Source: Pseudanabaena sp. BC1403
GTDB taxonomy: Bacteria > Cyanobacteriota > Cyanobacteriia > Pseudanabaenales > Pseudanabaenaceae
Direction: 5' to 3'
Length of the DNA stretch: 64,000 nucleotides
Assembly: GCF_002914585.1 (NCBI RefSeq)
Contig: NZ_PDDM01000009.1
Coordinates: forward strand, 62,001 to 126,000
The position numbers and the translations under genes are program-made. The notes under the pieces are model-generated. The model had not been told where the DNA came from. It saw nothing but the letters and a program-made list of their open reading frames with translations, and did not search any database. Positions 45,505-55,366 of this stretch are shown in pieces. Numbering within the stretch: position 1 is the stretch's first letter; each line of letters opens with the position of its first letter.

Positions 45505-47118
45505 ATGCCCGAAGCCAGATTTTCCTTCGCCGAACATTATCATGAACGGACTAAGTATTCGCCTGCAACCCTTGCTAGCAAGAGTCAGGGGCTAGATTGG
45601 AGTACCCAGCCATCACCTTATAAGGATTATAAAATCGGCACGGTTTATGATCTAAAGCCTTATCTAACTGAAGAAATTCAGTCCGATCGCGATGGGTTAC
45701 TAGCGAGTCGTTGGCGGCGGCTATCGCGGCTGCTATTTTGCAGCTATGGATTGACGGCTCGCGTGCCGACAGTAACAGGTGATGCCTTTTACTTGAGATC
45801 AGCTCCTTCGGCTGGTGGATTATATCCAGCAGAGTTGTATCTGATCTCAGCAGGGACACCGCTTTTGTCCGCAGGAATCTATAACTATCAAGTCCGCACC
45901 CATAGCTTGATCCATTTTTGGCAAGACAATAATGTTTGGCCTAGTTTGCAACAGGCTTGTTTCGGTCACCATGCCTTACAAAATACCCGCATGGCGATCG
46001 CCATTACCGCAGTATTTCACCGATCAGCATGGCGCTATCAAGATCGGGCTTATCGCCGAATTTTTCTGGATACGGGGCATCTGCTCGGAAATATTGAGCT
46101 TGCTAGCTCAATTGAGGATTATCAATCATCACTAATTGGCGGCTTTGCCGATGCAGCCGTAAATGAGCTGTTGTTTTTGGATAAGGAGGTTGAAGGGGCG
46201 ATCGCGATCGTGCCAATCCTCGACCTGCAAGATGAAGAGCGCATTGGCAGAGGTCAGGAATCGCGAGAACCAATGCAGCGATCGCTCAATATTTCTAGAG
46301 GAATTATGACAGCCCTGCCATCAGCAACTGTCATCAGTTATCCTAAGCTACCTGATGGTCAGCTTTTAGAATATCTACACCGATCTACTCAAATTTCTGA
46401 ACAGCCAAATATGCAGAAGCTTTTAGAGCAGATAGATGGCCAAAAATCAGATGATATCGAACAAATTCCTGAACAAGATCTCGATAAGTACAACTTTCCT
46501 TTTTGCACAAAAGTCAGTACTAAAACTGAAAGTATTCACTGGGGCGATGATCTGGAAATGCTAGAGAATACAATCTTGCAACGGCGATCAACCCGTGAAT
46601 ATAGCGGCGCGAAGTTAGAACTAGCCGAGCTCAAAGCAATTCTTGACTTTACCTATCAGCCGCAACACTATACCGATCAGGGTATTGATGGTAATCCTGA
46701 CTATTTCGATCTGAGTCTCATTGAAACCTTCGTCGCCGTAACAGGCGTAGCTGGATTGGAAGAAGGATGCTATTACTACGCTCCCAAATCACAAGAGCTA
46801 CGCCAAATTCGCTTTAAAAACTTCCGCGATGAATTGCATTATCTCTGCCTCGGTCAAGACCTTGGACGCGATGCAGGAGCCGTCATTTTCCATACTGCCG
46901 ATCTTCAAAAAGCTGTGGCCAAATATGGCGATCGCGTCTATCGTTATTTACATATGGATGCAGGACATCTAGGGCAACGCCTAAATCTGGCTGCGATCGG
47001 CTTAGGTGTTGGGGTAAGCGGCATAGCAGGATTTTTTGACGATCTTGTTAATGAAGTTCTTGGCATTCCCAGTGATGAAGCCGTTTTATACATCACAACC
47101 CTCGGCAGACATCGTTAG
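45505..47118 (+). CDS. SagB/ThcOx-type flavin oxidoreductase, two nitroreductase-like halves
   Basis: 537 residues. Both halves resemble the nitroreductase fold: the first (~60-250) has RSAPSAGGLYPAELYLIS, AGIYNYQVRTHSLI and FLDTGHLLGNIELAS; the second (~350-535) has the FMN-binding LQRRSTREYSG, GCYYYAPKSQELRQI and HMDAGHLGQRLNLAAIGLG. SagB-like enzymes oxidise azolines in peptide natural products, but many stand-alone cyanobacterial members have no known substrate. No YcaO, precursor peptide or exporter gene is adjacent. Confidence 0.83.
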   Translation: MPEARFSFAEHYHERTKYSPATLASKSQGLDWSTQPSPYKDYKIGTVYDLKPYLTEEIQSDRDGLLASRWRRLSRLLFCSYGLTARVPTVTGDAFYLRSAPSAGGLYPAELYLISAGTPLLSAGIYNYQVRTHSLIHFWQDNNVWPSLQQACFGHHALQNTRMAIAITAVFHRSAWRYQDRAYRRIFLDTGHLLGNIELASSIEDYQSSLIGGFADAAVNELLFLDKEVEGAIAIVPILDLQDEERIGRGQESREPMQRSLNISRGIMTALPSATVISYPKLPDGQLLEYLHRSTQISEQPNMQKLLEQIDGQKSDDIEQIPEQDLDKYNFPFCTKVSTKTESIHWGDDLEMLENTILQRRSTREYSGAKLELAELKAILDFTYQPQHYTDQGIDGNPDYFDLSLIETFVAVTGVAGLEEGCYYYAPKSQELRQIRFKNFRDELHYLCLGQDLGRDAGAVIFHTADLQKAVAKYGDRVYRYLHMDAGHLGQRLNLAAIGLGVGVSGIAGFFDDLVNEVLGIPSDEAVLYITTLGRHR

Positions 47119-48233
47119 CAAAACTCTTCTAATAAATGAATATATTGTTCTGACTTAACTCTCCAGCTATGCTGCTCAGCTACAGTCCTAGCCGATTTAC
47201 CCATATTTACTCTCAAATCAACATCATTTGTTAATTTCATCAGAGCATCTGTTAAGGCTTTGCCATCTTCTGGATCCGCTAAAACTATTCCGCATTCAGT
47301 CGTAATGATTGAAGCTACGCCTGACACTGCTGTTGTAATTACAGGTAAGCCAGTTGCCATGGCCTCACTTACGACCATACCAAAAGGTTCATACCGTGAT
47401 GGAAAGACAAAAAAATCAACTGCTTGCATAATTTTGGCAACATCACGCCGATAACCCAAGAAATAAACGCGATCGCTTATACCTAGTTGTTTAGATAGCT
47501 CTGGGTATGGGCTTCGCTCCGTATTACCTACTACTGCTAAGTGTAAATTAGGAATATTCACCAGAGATTTAAGAACCGTATCTAAGTTCTTACGATTAGT
47601 TCTAATATCCCCAGCAAACATAGCTAAACATACTTTGTCAGGAAGACCAAATTGACTGCGATCGCTAGATAGCGGTGTAAATTCATCAAGATCTACACCA
47701 TTATAAATTACCCGAATGCGATCCCTAGAAACACCAATTTCACTTAATTCGCACTTGATATTGTCGGAGACAGCCACCACTACTTTAGTTTTCAGTAAAG
47801 ACCTCTTTTCCCAATAAGCATTTAAAGCTGTAAATAGCCACTGATAAGCACCATAGAGATTGTGATGAATTTTCCAAGTATGGGAAGGCGATCTCAACCA
47901 AGAACTATGCACAAAATGGATTACATTTACATCGCTTGCAGCGTCTGTCACTGCACCACAAGCTAAAACGACATCAAATTTATGGCGATGAGATTGTAAC
48001 CATCTAGCGCTTTTTTGGGCGAATATTATTCCTCGTAATAACTCCGTAGGAAATTTGTCAACAGTTAAACTAACGAATTCAATAAGAGGGTTATCACATA
48101 AATCAGGTTCTATTTTTCTTGTTACTAGACTAACCTGATGATTGCAACGAATAGCTTCCAAAACAATTTCATAATTGGCTCGACCTTGACCGTCACTTTT
48201 AATCACATAAGGCGTAACTATGCATATTTTCAT
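47115..48233 (-). CDS. Glycosyltransferase family 4
   Basis: 372 residues from ATG 48233; a TTG at 48245 would overlap the upstream stop (TTGA). Acceptor half: PYVIKSDGQGRANYEIVLEA; donor half: MFAGDIRTNRKNLDTVL, SRYEPFGMVVSEAMATGLPV with the E-x7-E pair, and the C-terminal EQHSWRVKSEQYIHLLEEF. It is co-transcribed with the polymerase-like gene upstream. The 3' end overlaps the SagB-like gene end by 4 bp on the other strand. Confidence 0.92.
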   Translation of the reverse strand: MKICIVTPYVIKSDGQGRANYEIVLEAIRCNHQVSLVTRKIEPDLCDNPLIEFVSLTVDKFPTELLRGIIFAQKSARWLQSHRHKFDVVLACGAVTDAASDVNVIHFVHSSWLRSPSHTWKIHHNLYGAYQWLFTALNAYWEKRSLLKTKVVVAVSDNIKCELSEIGVSRDRIRVIYNGVDLDEFTPLSSDRSQFGLPDKVCLAMFAGDIRTNRKNLDTVLKSLVNIPNLHLAVVGNTERSPYPELSKQLGISDRVYFLGYRRDVAKIMQAVDFFVFPSRYEPFGMVVSEAMATGLPVITTAVSGVASIITTECGIVLADPEDGKALTDALMKLTNDVDLRVNMGKSARTVAEQHSWRVKSEQYIHLLEEFC

Positions 48234-48241
48234 TGATATAT

Positions 48242-49687
48242 TCAACTCTTTTGCTTATTGTAAATTAGAGCTAATTCTAGATTGTGTTGTCGATTCCAAT
48301 ACTGTTGCCCTGCTAACCCAATACCTATAAAGCTCCAAATAATAACTCCGTGAATACCAGCCGTAACTCTAGCGGCAAGAAAGAATGCGATCGATTTAAT
48401 AAGCACTGCACAAGCAGTTCTTAGAAACAAGTCGTTTGGATATTTACCTAAATTTTTAAACAATGTTACACCACACAGTAAAAGTGAACCTGTATAAGGT
48501 AAAGCTCCAATCCAACCCAAGTCTAATACCAAAGACATAATCCCAGCATCGACAGTATCATTAACACCAATTCCATCCCCGATAAAGTTGAAAATTCCAT
48601 TCTCAAAGAAATACTGATAAATACCCTGCCTCCCCACAGCACTAGTATCATTTTGGAGATTACTGAGTGAGGAAAACCGAGTGGAAATAGTAGTAGCAAA
48701 TGGCTCCATGGTACTTAAAGGGATTATGCATAATGCCAAAGCCACAATAGTTAAGACTAAACGAAGAAGTTGTTTAGGTTTTAATGAAGAACTAAAAAAA
48801 AGTAATCCACCAGCCCAACCTAGCCAACCAGTACGTACTGAACTCAATAGTAATGAGAGAAGCCCAGCTCCAGCGGCAGGGACAACCAATCCACTTTTAC
48901 AGCTGAATAGTATCAATAGTGCACTTGTGATCATATCTGCGAATGGTCCAGGTGAATTTATCGTGCTCCATACACGCATTCCGAAAGGCTCAGGCTTGCC
49001 AGAGCTAGAATCCATTCCAGAACCAACTAGCCACAATCTGTCCCACTCAGGAGCAACCACATATTGATAGATTCCGTAAAGCCCAACTATCAGGCATCCC
49101 CATAAAAAAACCCGTTTAAAAGTTTGACTGTACTCAGGATATCTACGCCAATTTACGTATAAATGGTAACCAAATAAGACTGGCGTTATCCATCCCAAAA
49201 AAGCTACAGTTGCTTTAACAAAAGTAATTGATGGATAGAGTAATCCCACAAAATAGCTGTATACAATACTGACTAATGCTATAGCAAATGGTAAAGTGTT
49301 TTGCTGTTTTGCTTTAGGCAAATTTACATATAGGGTATGTAGACAAACCAAAATTACTAAGGTAGGTGCTAACAAAATTGGACTAGAATCAGTAAAGGCT
49401 CCCATGCGAAAGTCTGCTAATCGTCTTATTAGAGGAGTTAAAAATATATTCCACCATACAAAGCCAATATAAAATGGTGGATGTCGGAAATAGAGAAAAC
49501 ATCCAACAGAAAACGATCCCAATGGGAATAAAATATTTAAAATTTTGCTGCCAAAGCTTCCAAGTGCAATTAGCAATATGGTTGTCAAGCCAAACAAGCT
49601 CAGAACAAGCCATGCTTCTGATGTCGATTTAGCTTGAGAGTCTTGATTAGGGTTTAAAAGATGAGGAAAATCTGGATCGTAACTCAT
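48242..49687 (-). CDS. O-antigen ligase/polymerase-like membrane protein
   Basis: 481 residues with about twelve hydrophobic helices and a large polar loop (~330-390, SLSNLQNDTSAVGRQGIYQYFFENG) of the Wzy/WaaL type. The GRQGIYQYFFENGIFNFIGDGIG stretch resembles the periplasmic R/Q-containing loop of polymerases. It would polymerise or ligate lipid-linked oligosaccharides with the glycosyltransferase downstream. N-terminal 30 residues are cytoplasmic and hydrophilic. Confidence 0.8.
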   Translation of the reverse strand: MSYDPDFPHLLNPNQDSQAKSTSEAWLVLSLFGLTTILLIALGSFGSKILNILFPLGSFSVGCFLYFRHPPFYIGFVWWNIFLTPLIRRLADFRMGAFTDSSPILLAPTLVILVCLHTLYVNLPKAKQQNTLPFAIALVSIVYSYFVGLLYPSITFVKATVAFLGWITPVLFGYHLYVNWRRYPEYSQTFKRVFLWGCLIVGLYGIYQYVVAPEWDRLWLVGSGMDSSSGKPEPFGMRVWSTINSPGPFADMITSALLILFSCKSGLVVPAAGAGLLSLLLSSVRTGWLGWAGGLLFFSSSLKPKQLLRLVLTIVALALCIIPLSTMEPFATTISTRFSSLSNLQNDTSAVGRQGIYQYFFENGIFNFIGDGIGVNDTVDAGIMSLVLDLGWIGALPYTGSLLLCGVTLFKNLGKYPNDLFLRTACAVLIKSIAFFLAARVTAGIHGVIIWSFIGIGLAGQQYWNRQHNLELALIYNKQKS

Positions 49688-49856
49688 ATTTATAACTCTA
49701 TTACATCAAGGCGTGATTAGGATTTAGATATTTTTATATATTATTTGTTAAGAAATCGAGATTCCATCGCAGTCTTAAACAATTTGTGGAAATATCCATC
49801 CGTATAATATGATTATATTATTTTAATGTTTAAATATTGTTAATCTAGGAATAAAC

Positions 49857-51041
49857 TTGGCTGTGAAACCTCAAAAAATTGTCGGTTTTTTACTCAATCG
49901 AGTTGATTGTAATGATGGAATTGCTTCTCATTGTGAAACTCTGATCCGTGGATTGAAGAATTCTGGATGGAAAGTGGTTTTGATAACGGGTCAAGTCAGT
50001 TTTGACGATAATTCTTTAAAGCGTTTTGAAGCCTTAAAAGAATTATCCGAAGAATGGGTTGTAATTGATGGTTTTAAGCGTGTATTCCCAAGTTTAGCTC
50101 ACCTTTCTAAAATTTTAACTGCTGTCAAGAAGCATAAAATTGAGGTTTTCCATGTTCATGGTTACTCAATGCTTTTTTTAGCGCTTGTGCTTAAGATGTT
50201 AACTGGTATCAGATGCATTTCGACATTTCATCTTCTCAAATCTATACACTTAGGTAAATCTCTAGAAGGCAAAGATCGTAGATTTCAAAAATCTTTTTTG
50301 CAAACATATCTCAAGATTTTTTCTCCCCATGTTTTCATTGCTATTTCCTCTGAGATTGAGCAATGGTTAATTCAAGATATTGGAATTGCTAAATCAAAAG
50401 TTAAAAAAGTTTTTAATGGTATTGACTCTAACTATTTTCGTCCTCCTAGTAATGAAGAGATAGAACAAACAAGAGCTAAGCTTAATTTATCTAATCAAGA
50501 TTTTGTGATCACTTTAGTTGGGAGAACTCAATGGGAAAAAGGACACAAGCTTTTAATTGATGCAGTTAATCAGATTGCCAACAGTAATCCCAGCTATTCT
50601 TTTAAATGTATGTTTGCTGGTTCAGGCGACCAGAAAGTAGAGATAGAAAATTATGCATTATCTAACAAAGAAAATTGTCATATATTTATGTTTTTAGGCT
50701 ATGTGAACGAACCCCGTAATGTGTATTGGAGTTCAGATGTTATTGTTTTACCAAGCCAAGCTGAAGGCTTTCCTCTAGTAATTGTAGAGTCAATGGCTTG
50801 TGGGGTATTACCAATACGCACACCTGCTGCTGGAGCTTATGATCAAATTGAAGATGGAATAAGTGGGTTCATAATTCCTTTTAATGATTTAGAAGCTCTA
50901 TCATCAAAACTGCTCCAACTGGCTGAAAATCCTGAGATGCGATCGCGTATGGTGGAAACAACGCTTAAATTATCACAAAAGTTTACCCTAGAAACGATGA
51001 CTGCCGAGACAATCGCCGCCTATGAAGAGGCAATTACATAA
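49857..51041 (+). CDS. Glycosyltransferase family 4
   Basis: 394 residues. The start is TTG 49857, supported by AGGA six nt upstream; GTG 49863 is the alternative. Acceptor half GFLLNRVDCNDGIASHCETL; donor half LVGRTQWEKGHKLLIDAV and LPSQAEGFPLVIVESMACGVLP with an E-x7-E pair. It diverges from the polymerase-like gene and is followed after 9 bp by a GT2 gene, so the region is one polysaccharide locus transcribed from a shared 169-bp centre. Confidence 0.92.
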   Translation: MAVKPQKIVGFLLNRVDCNDGIASHCETLIRGLKNSGWKVVLITGQVSFDDNSLKRFEALKELSEEWVVIDGFKRVFPSLAHLSKILTAVKKHKIEVFHVHGYSMLFLALVLKMLTGIRCISTFHLLKSIHLGKSLEGKDRRFQKSFLQTYLKIFSPHVFIAISSEIEQWLIQDIGIAKSKVKKVFNGIDSNYFRPPSNEEIEQTRAKLNLSNQDFVITLVGRTQWEKGHKLLIDAVNQIANSNPSYSFKCMFAGSGDQKVEIENYALSNKENCHIFMFLGYVNEPRNVYWSSDVIVLPSQAEGFPLVIVESMACGVLPIRTPAAGAYDQIEDGISGFIIPFNDLEALSSKLLQLAENPEMRSRMVETTLKLSQKFTLETMTAETIAAYEEAIT

Positions 51042-51050
51042 ACAATTCCT

Positions 51051-52004
51051 ATGCATAATTTTATGAAAATAACTGTGGTTGTTCCGACTTATCAACGTCC
51101 GCTAGACCTAGCCCGCTGCTTGACTGCATTTAAAGTACAGATTCGTTCAGTAGATGAATTGTGGGTGATTGTTCGTGATACAGATCATGCAACTTGGCAA
51201 TTTTTGGAAGATTATGAACGAGGGAATTTGCCTTTGCAGATAGCGACAGTCTCAGCATCTGGAGTCATTGCGGCGATGAATATTGGTCTGGAATCAGCAA
51301 CTGGCGATATTGTGGCTTTTACAGATGATGATGCTGCACCCCATCCTAGTTGGTTACAGAAGATAGAAGCTTACTATCTGGCAGACAAGAAAGTTGGAGG
51401 AGTTGGTGGGCGGGATTGGGTGTATCATGGTACACAACTAGAAGATGGTTCTAAGCCCGTTGTGGGTAAGTTACATTGGTTTGGGCGCTTGATTGGTAAT
51501 CATCATATTGGGATCGGGGAGGGACGCGAAGTAGATGTACTTAAGGGCGTAAACATGAGCTTTCGACGTAAGGCGATCGCTGATTTACGCTTCGATCAAA
51601 GAATGCGAGGATCGGGTGCTCAGGTGCATTTTGAGGTGGTCTTTTCGTTAACCTTAAGGCAGCAGGGTTGGAAATTAATATACGATCCCCAGATTGCTGT
51701 AGATCACTTTCCTGCTCAGCGTTTTGATGAAGATCAAAGAAATTCTTTTAATGCTGAGGCGAAGATCAATGCTGTACATAATGAGACTGTGGCATTATTA
51801 GGCTATTTACCACCTTTACGAAGATTTGTTTTTGCGATTTGGGCGATCGCAATCGGGACATCGGAAGCTTTTGGCGTATTGCAGTGGCTGAGATACTTAC
51901 CTAAAGAAGGGGATATGGCGCGACAAAAATTATGGGCTTCTTGGCTTGGCCGCTGGCAGGGTTGGCAAACTTACAGCGTAAAGCTCTCAAACAAACTCCA
52001 GTAA
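51051..52004 (+). CDS. Glycosyltransferase family 2
   Basis: 317 residues (ATG 51063 possible). GT-A fold: ITVVVPTYQRPLDLARCL, the metal site FTDDDAAPHPSW, GGVGGRDWVYHG and the acceptor region GVNMSFRRKAIADLRFD. It is adjacent to the GT4 gene (9-bp gap). Its last codons lie in a long hairpin (51980-52072), and the 3' coding sequence is mirrored downstream. Confidence 0.92.
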   Translation: MHNFMKITVVVPTYQRPLDLARCLTAFKVQIRSVDELWVIVRDTDHATWQFLEDYERGNLPLQIATVSASGVIAAMNIGLESATGDIVAFTDDDAAPHPSWLQKIEAYYLADKKVGGVGGRDWVYHGTQLEDGSKPVVGKLHWFGRLIGNHHIGIGEGREVDVLKGVNMSFRRKAIADLRFDQRMRGSGAQVHFEVVFSLTLRQQGWKLIYDPQIAVDHFPAQRFDEDQRNSFNAEAKINAVHNETVALLGYLPPLRRFVFAIWAIAIGTSEAFGVLQWLRYLPKEGDMARQKLWASWLGRWQGWQTYSVKLSNKLQ

Positions 52005-52072
52005 ATTTTTTACAAGTGTTGCTTTGCAACACTTGTAAAAAATTTACTGGTTTGGGTTTGTTTGAGAGCTTT
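51980..52072. terminator. Very long hairpin that includes the end of the GT2 gene
   Basis: Inner stem CCAGTAAATTTTTTACAAGTG... at 51998-52022 pairs perfectly with 52026-52050 around TTT. The outer stem AAAGCTCTCAAACAAAC (51980-51996) pairs perfectly with 52056-52072. Together 42 paired bases; the outer left arm is coding (the last codons of the GT2 gene). Confidence 0.88.
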
Positions 52073-52083
52073 GCTCTCTAATC

Positions 52084-52581
52084 CTAGAAAGAACGAAAAT
52101 ATGGATATCCTTTGGGGACTCCCAATTCCTTTTCTAATTCAAAGTTAATAATTCCCCAGCGTGGCTCTTGTTCTTCTGGTGGGCTAAACTCTACGTTTAA
52201 GCCGTACAAACTTTGGGAACTAGAAACTATGGACGTATTTTCAAGATAAGGATCAACTAGCCCAATGTAGCGATGAGCAATAGTCACCTTGATTGCTCGA
52301 TAACCCTGAGTATAAAGGCGATCTATACTTTCATGAATTTCAAAACGAATCCCATCAGGATGGGTATGTTGCCGATACCATTCGTCGTTCCATAGCCGCC
52401 ATTGACGATCGGATTGGAGATGGACTAAATCTTTGCAGTTGGGCTGAACTTCAAAAGCCCCATGTCTGGGACAAAGATATGTGTCAGTCAAAATCAAGGC
52501 AGGAATAATTTGCCGACAGTGAGGACATTTAATCTCAGAACCAAAAATCGGATATTGCTGCACCGAAGTGACTGTCCTCAT
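52084..52581 (-). CDS. TIGR02652-type conserved cyanobacterial protein
   Basis: 165 residues. Contains a zinc-ribbon-like start (IKCPHCRQIIPALILTDTYLCPRHG; cysteines in CPHC and C-P-R-H) and a very conserved WRLWNDEWYRQHTHPDGIRFEIHE stretch. This matches my memory of the cyanobacteria-only TIGR02652 family; function unknown. The ending GVPKGYPYFRSF is also family-like. Confidence 0.8.
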   Translation of the reverse strand: MRTVTSVQQYPIFGSEIKCPHCRQIIPALILTDTYLCPRHGAFEVQPNCKDLVHLQSDRQWRLWNDEWYRQHTHPDGIRFEIHESIDRLYTQGYRAIKVTIAHRYIGLVDPYLENTSIVSSSQSLYGLNVEFSPPEEQEPRWGIINFELEKELGVPKGYPYFRSF

Positions 52582-52651
52582 GACTTATAAAAATGTAAGA
52601 GATTCTTATATTGGATCTTAACATGCTCATTACGATGGCCGTTGCCATTCG

Positions 52652-52802
52652 AGTTAGACACGTCAATTCTCATTATGAAACTGATTTTAGATTTTTCAGC
52701 ACCTACGGCGCTGAAAAATCTAAAATCAGTTTTGATGAAAGCCCGCCTTTGGCGGACTTTCATCAAAACTGATTTTTAAAATGAGAATAGCTGCGCTAGA
52801 TC
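52652..52802. mobile_element. Family B element B2 (133 bp), decayed target duplication
   Basis: Body 52661-52793, ends CGTCAATTCTCATTAT and AAAATGAGAATAGCTG. Same plan as B1: first arm AACTGATTTTAGATTTTTCAGC / GCTGAAAAATCTAAAATCAGTT, second arm TTTTGATGAAAG.CCGCC / GGCGG.CTTTCATCAAAA around TTT, then CTGATTTT again. Where B1 has CCGATTTT, B2 has CTGATTTT in all corresponding places. Flanking nine-mers AGTTAGACA and CGCTAGATC agree at five of nine positions. Confidence 0.82.
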
Positions 52803-52836
52803 AAAAGGCAAAAGCAAATATGAACCCTATCCTATA

Positions 52837-52867
52837 GAGTTTTCAGCGACTAGGGCTCTGAAAACTC
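52837..52867. repeat. Short hairpin upstream of the histidine kinase
   Basis: GAGTTTTCAG at 52837-52846 pairs with CTGAAAACTC at 52858-52867; loop CGACTAGGGCT. Elsewhere in the 421-bp gap (52582-53002) only element B2 is recognised. Confidence 0.55.
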
Positions 52868-53002
52868 CAAAATAAGAAGTGCTTATCTTTAATGAATCAA
52901 AAATTTCCATTTTATAGTTCAGATGACACACTCTAACAACATGTAACCCGCTACAATTTTGACGTTAAGTACTAATAGTCGTTAAAAACAAGTCAGGTTA
53001 GG

Positions 53003-55183
53003 ATGGCAAAAGCCAACCCAAAAGCCCAGTGGGGATCAGTTTTAAACCGCGCAAACCACGCAGAAAAGTATCTTCGGTGGTTCGTTGAGTTTTGTCCAAT
53101 ACCGATCGCGATGTTTGATCGCAATCTAAATTACATATTAGTTAGTCAGCCTTGGGTCAAAATGCTTGGTATTCCTCGCCTTAAGCTGATTGGCACAAAT
53201 CTCTATGAATCACTACCAAAAGCGCTCTCCCATAGACATGGATTAGAGCGATGCTTAAGTGGTGGTCAGATGCATTACACAGCAGAAGTTGAGATTACAT
53301 TTCGCGGAGAATCGGCTAGTAATTTTCAGTGGGATGTCCAGCCTTGGTATAACGATGATGGCTCGGCAGATGGGATTATAGTTGCTAGCCATGCTTTAGC
53401 TGCTCCTCAGACTGCCTTACTAAAGAATCAGCTAGCCGAAGAAATTGCGGAAAGGCTGTATCTTGAAGATGCTTTTAATAAAATTGGCACGGCACTTGAA
53501 AGTGCTAATGATGCGATTTGTATTACTGATGGGGAAGGACAAGCAATTTATACCAATCTTGCTTTTAGCGATCTATTTGCCTATAGTTTATCGACCTTAA
53601 AGAAAACAACCAATTTACGACCTCTATTTATTGATGAGCAAACTGCTCAAGTAATTCATGCGGCAGTGATGCATGGCGGCACTTGGACAAGTGAAATAGA
53701 AATGCGCGATCGCGATCATCAGCATATTCCTATTTCCTTAAAAGTAAATCCTGTCAAAAATCCATCTGGAGAGGTGATTGGCATAACTTATATTTGTACA
53801 AATATCCGCGATCGCAAAGCTGCTGAAGCAGAAATCAACAAAAGTTTTGCCGCTCTCGGTGCGACACTTGAGGCAACAGCCGATGGTATTTTGGTACTAG
53901 ATGCGATCGGCAATATTATTATTTGCAATCAAAAATTTGTCGATCTTTGGCAGATTCCTGATCGCATTTTTAGATCCAATGACGACTCATATATTCTCAA
54001 GTATGTTGCCAAGCGGATTAGCTCGGCTCAATATTTGCATCAATTTGGCAAAGGACTTGGTATTGACCAGAATAGCTTTGAGATTGTCGAGTTAGATGAT
54101 GGTAGAACCCTAGAATGCTATTCGCAACCACAAAACGTTTTGGACAGTTGCGCGGGGCGAGTTTGGAGTTTACGCGACATTACTGAACGCCTTGCGGCTG
54201 AAGCGCTAGTCCGTGCCTCCGAAGAAAAATATCGCCTCCAAGCTGAGAAGCTACAACATGCTTTGCAAGAGTTAAAAAGTACACAATCGCAACTGATTCA
54301 AGCCGAGAAAATGTCTGGGTTGGGTCAGTTAGTAGCAGGGATAGCCCATGAGATTAATAATCCTGTAAATTTTATTTATGGAAATCTCTCCTATGCCGAC
54401 ACCTATACATCCGAGTTATTGAACCTTGTTGAAATTTATCGTACTCATTATCCAGCGCCTGTCGAGGCAGTACAGGTAAAGCTGGAAGAGATGGATATTG
54501 ATTTTCTTGCTGATGACTTTGTGAAGTTGGTCGGTTCAATTCGGATTGGCGCAGAGCGAATTCAAAAGATTGTGCAATCACTAAATAAATTTTCTCGTAG
54601 TGATGAAGAAGGATGCAAATCTGTTGATATTCATGAGGGGATTGATAGCACTTTGATGATCTTGCAAAGTCGTCTGAAGGCGACTCCTCATCGTCCTGAG
54701 ATTAAGATTGAAAAAAATTATGCGCAGCTTCCTGATGTTGAATGCTATGCGGGACAGCTAAATCAAGTCTTTATGAATCTGCTCACCAATGCGATCGATG
54801 CTCTTGAAGAAGATGCTGAAGCAAATGGAGTTTGGCAGATCGTGAATGAGCAGCCTCAATGGATTAGGCAAGATGGAAAGGTTTCCAAAATTTTAATCCA
54901 GACAGAGATTCTTGCAGATGCTCAAAATAGCGATATGCAGAGGGGCGATCGCTTGGTCATCAAAATTTCTGATAATGGCAATGGAATTCCTGACGAATTG
55001 CGCAATCGCTTGTTTGACCTGTTCTTCACGACTAAGCCTGTGGGTAAAGGTACGGGCTTAGGGCTATCGATCGCTTATCAGATCGTTACTGAACATCATG
55101 GCGGCAAGTTGTCCTTTAGTTCAGAAATAGGTAAGGGTACTGAATTCGCGATTGAGATTCCCATACAACAAACCAAGAATTGA
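53003..55183 (+). CDS. PAS-domain sensor histidine kinase
   Basis: 726 residues, no membrane helix, so cytoplasmic. Three PAS-like domains: ~30-130 ([20 protein letters not shown]), ~155-275 ([19 protein letters not shown], ending [14 protein letters not shown]) and ~285-400 ([21 protein letters not shown]). A coiled-coil leads to the H-box with His449 ([20 protein letters not shown]), then the N-box [13 protein letters not shown]1 [10 protein letters not shown]-box [10 protein letters not shown] and G2 [13 protein letters not shown]. Orphan kinase: no response regulator is adjacent. The ligand or signal is unknown. Confidence 0.93.
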   Translation: MAKANPKAQWGSVLNRANHAEKYLRWFVEFCPIPIAMFDRNLNYILVSQPWVKMLGIPRLKLIGTNLYESLPKALSHRHGLERCLSGGQMHYTAEVEITFRGESASNFQWDVQPWYNDDGSADGIIVASHALAAPQTALLKNQLAEEIAERLYLEDAFNKIGTALESANDAICITDGEGQAIYTNLAFSDLFAYSLSTLKKTTNLRPLFIDEQTAQVIHAAVMHGGTWTSEIEMRDRDHQHIPISLKVNPVKNPSGEVIGITYICTNIRDRKAAEAEINKSFAALGATLEATADGILVLDAIGNIIICNQKFVDLWQIPDRIFRSNDDSYILKYVAKRISSAQYLHQFGKGLGIDQNSFEIVELDDGRTLECYSQPQNVLDSCAGRVWSLRDITERLAAEALVRASEEKYRLQAEKLQHALQELKSTQSQLIQAEKMSGLGQLVAGIAHEINNPVNFIYGNLSYADTYTSELLNLVEIYRTHYPAPVEAVQVKLEEMDIDFLADDFVKLVGSIRIGAERIQKIVQSLNKFSRSDEEGCKSVDIHEGIDSTLMILQSRLKATPHRPEIKIEKNYAQLPDVECYAGQLNQVFMNLLTNAIDALEEDAEANGVWQIVNEQPQWIRQDGKVSKILIQTEILADAQNSDMQRGDRLVIKISDNGNGIPDELRNRLFDLFFTTKPVGKGTGLGLSIAYQIVTEHHGGKLSFSSEIGKGTEFAIEIPIQQTKN

Positions 55184-55219
55184 GACTATGAGGTCTTTAC
55201 AGCTTAGTAAGGACAAATC

Positions 55220-55274
55220 AAAACCCCAAATAGTAATGGCGGCGCGAAGCGCCGCCATTACTATTTGGGGTTTT
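55220..55274. terminator. Perfect 26-bp stem hairpin with GAA loop
   Basis: 55220-55245 is fully complementary to 55249-55274, leaving only GAA; the tip is GCGCGAAGCGC as in the hairpins at 19782 and 23143. It follows the histidine-kinase gene. Confidence 0.88.
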
Positions 55275-55283
55275 ATGTCTCTA

Positions 55284-55365
55284 ATACCAATCCACAAAAT
55301 TGTGGCAACAATATGTCATGGCTAACCCTAAACAAAATTAAAGTAGTGCTACTGTGTCACTTTTA
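55284..55365 (+). repeat. Family A element, degenerate copy A4
   Basis: Begins ATACCAATCCACAAAA like A1/A3 and keeps a first arm (CCACAAAATTGTGG) and a TAACCCTAA centre, but the rest is diverged. Confidence 0.5.
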
Positions 55366-55366
55366 C

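Noticed and set aside
52578-52766. Minus-strand frame of 62 codons
   Set aside because: Most of it is the arms of element B2, so the coding look is a by-product of the palindrome.
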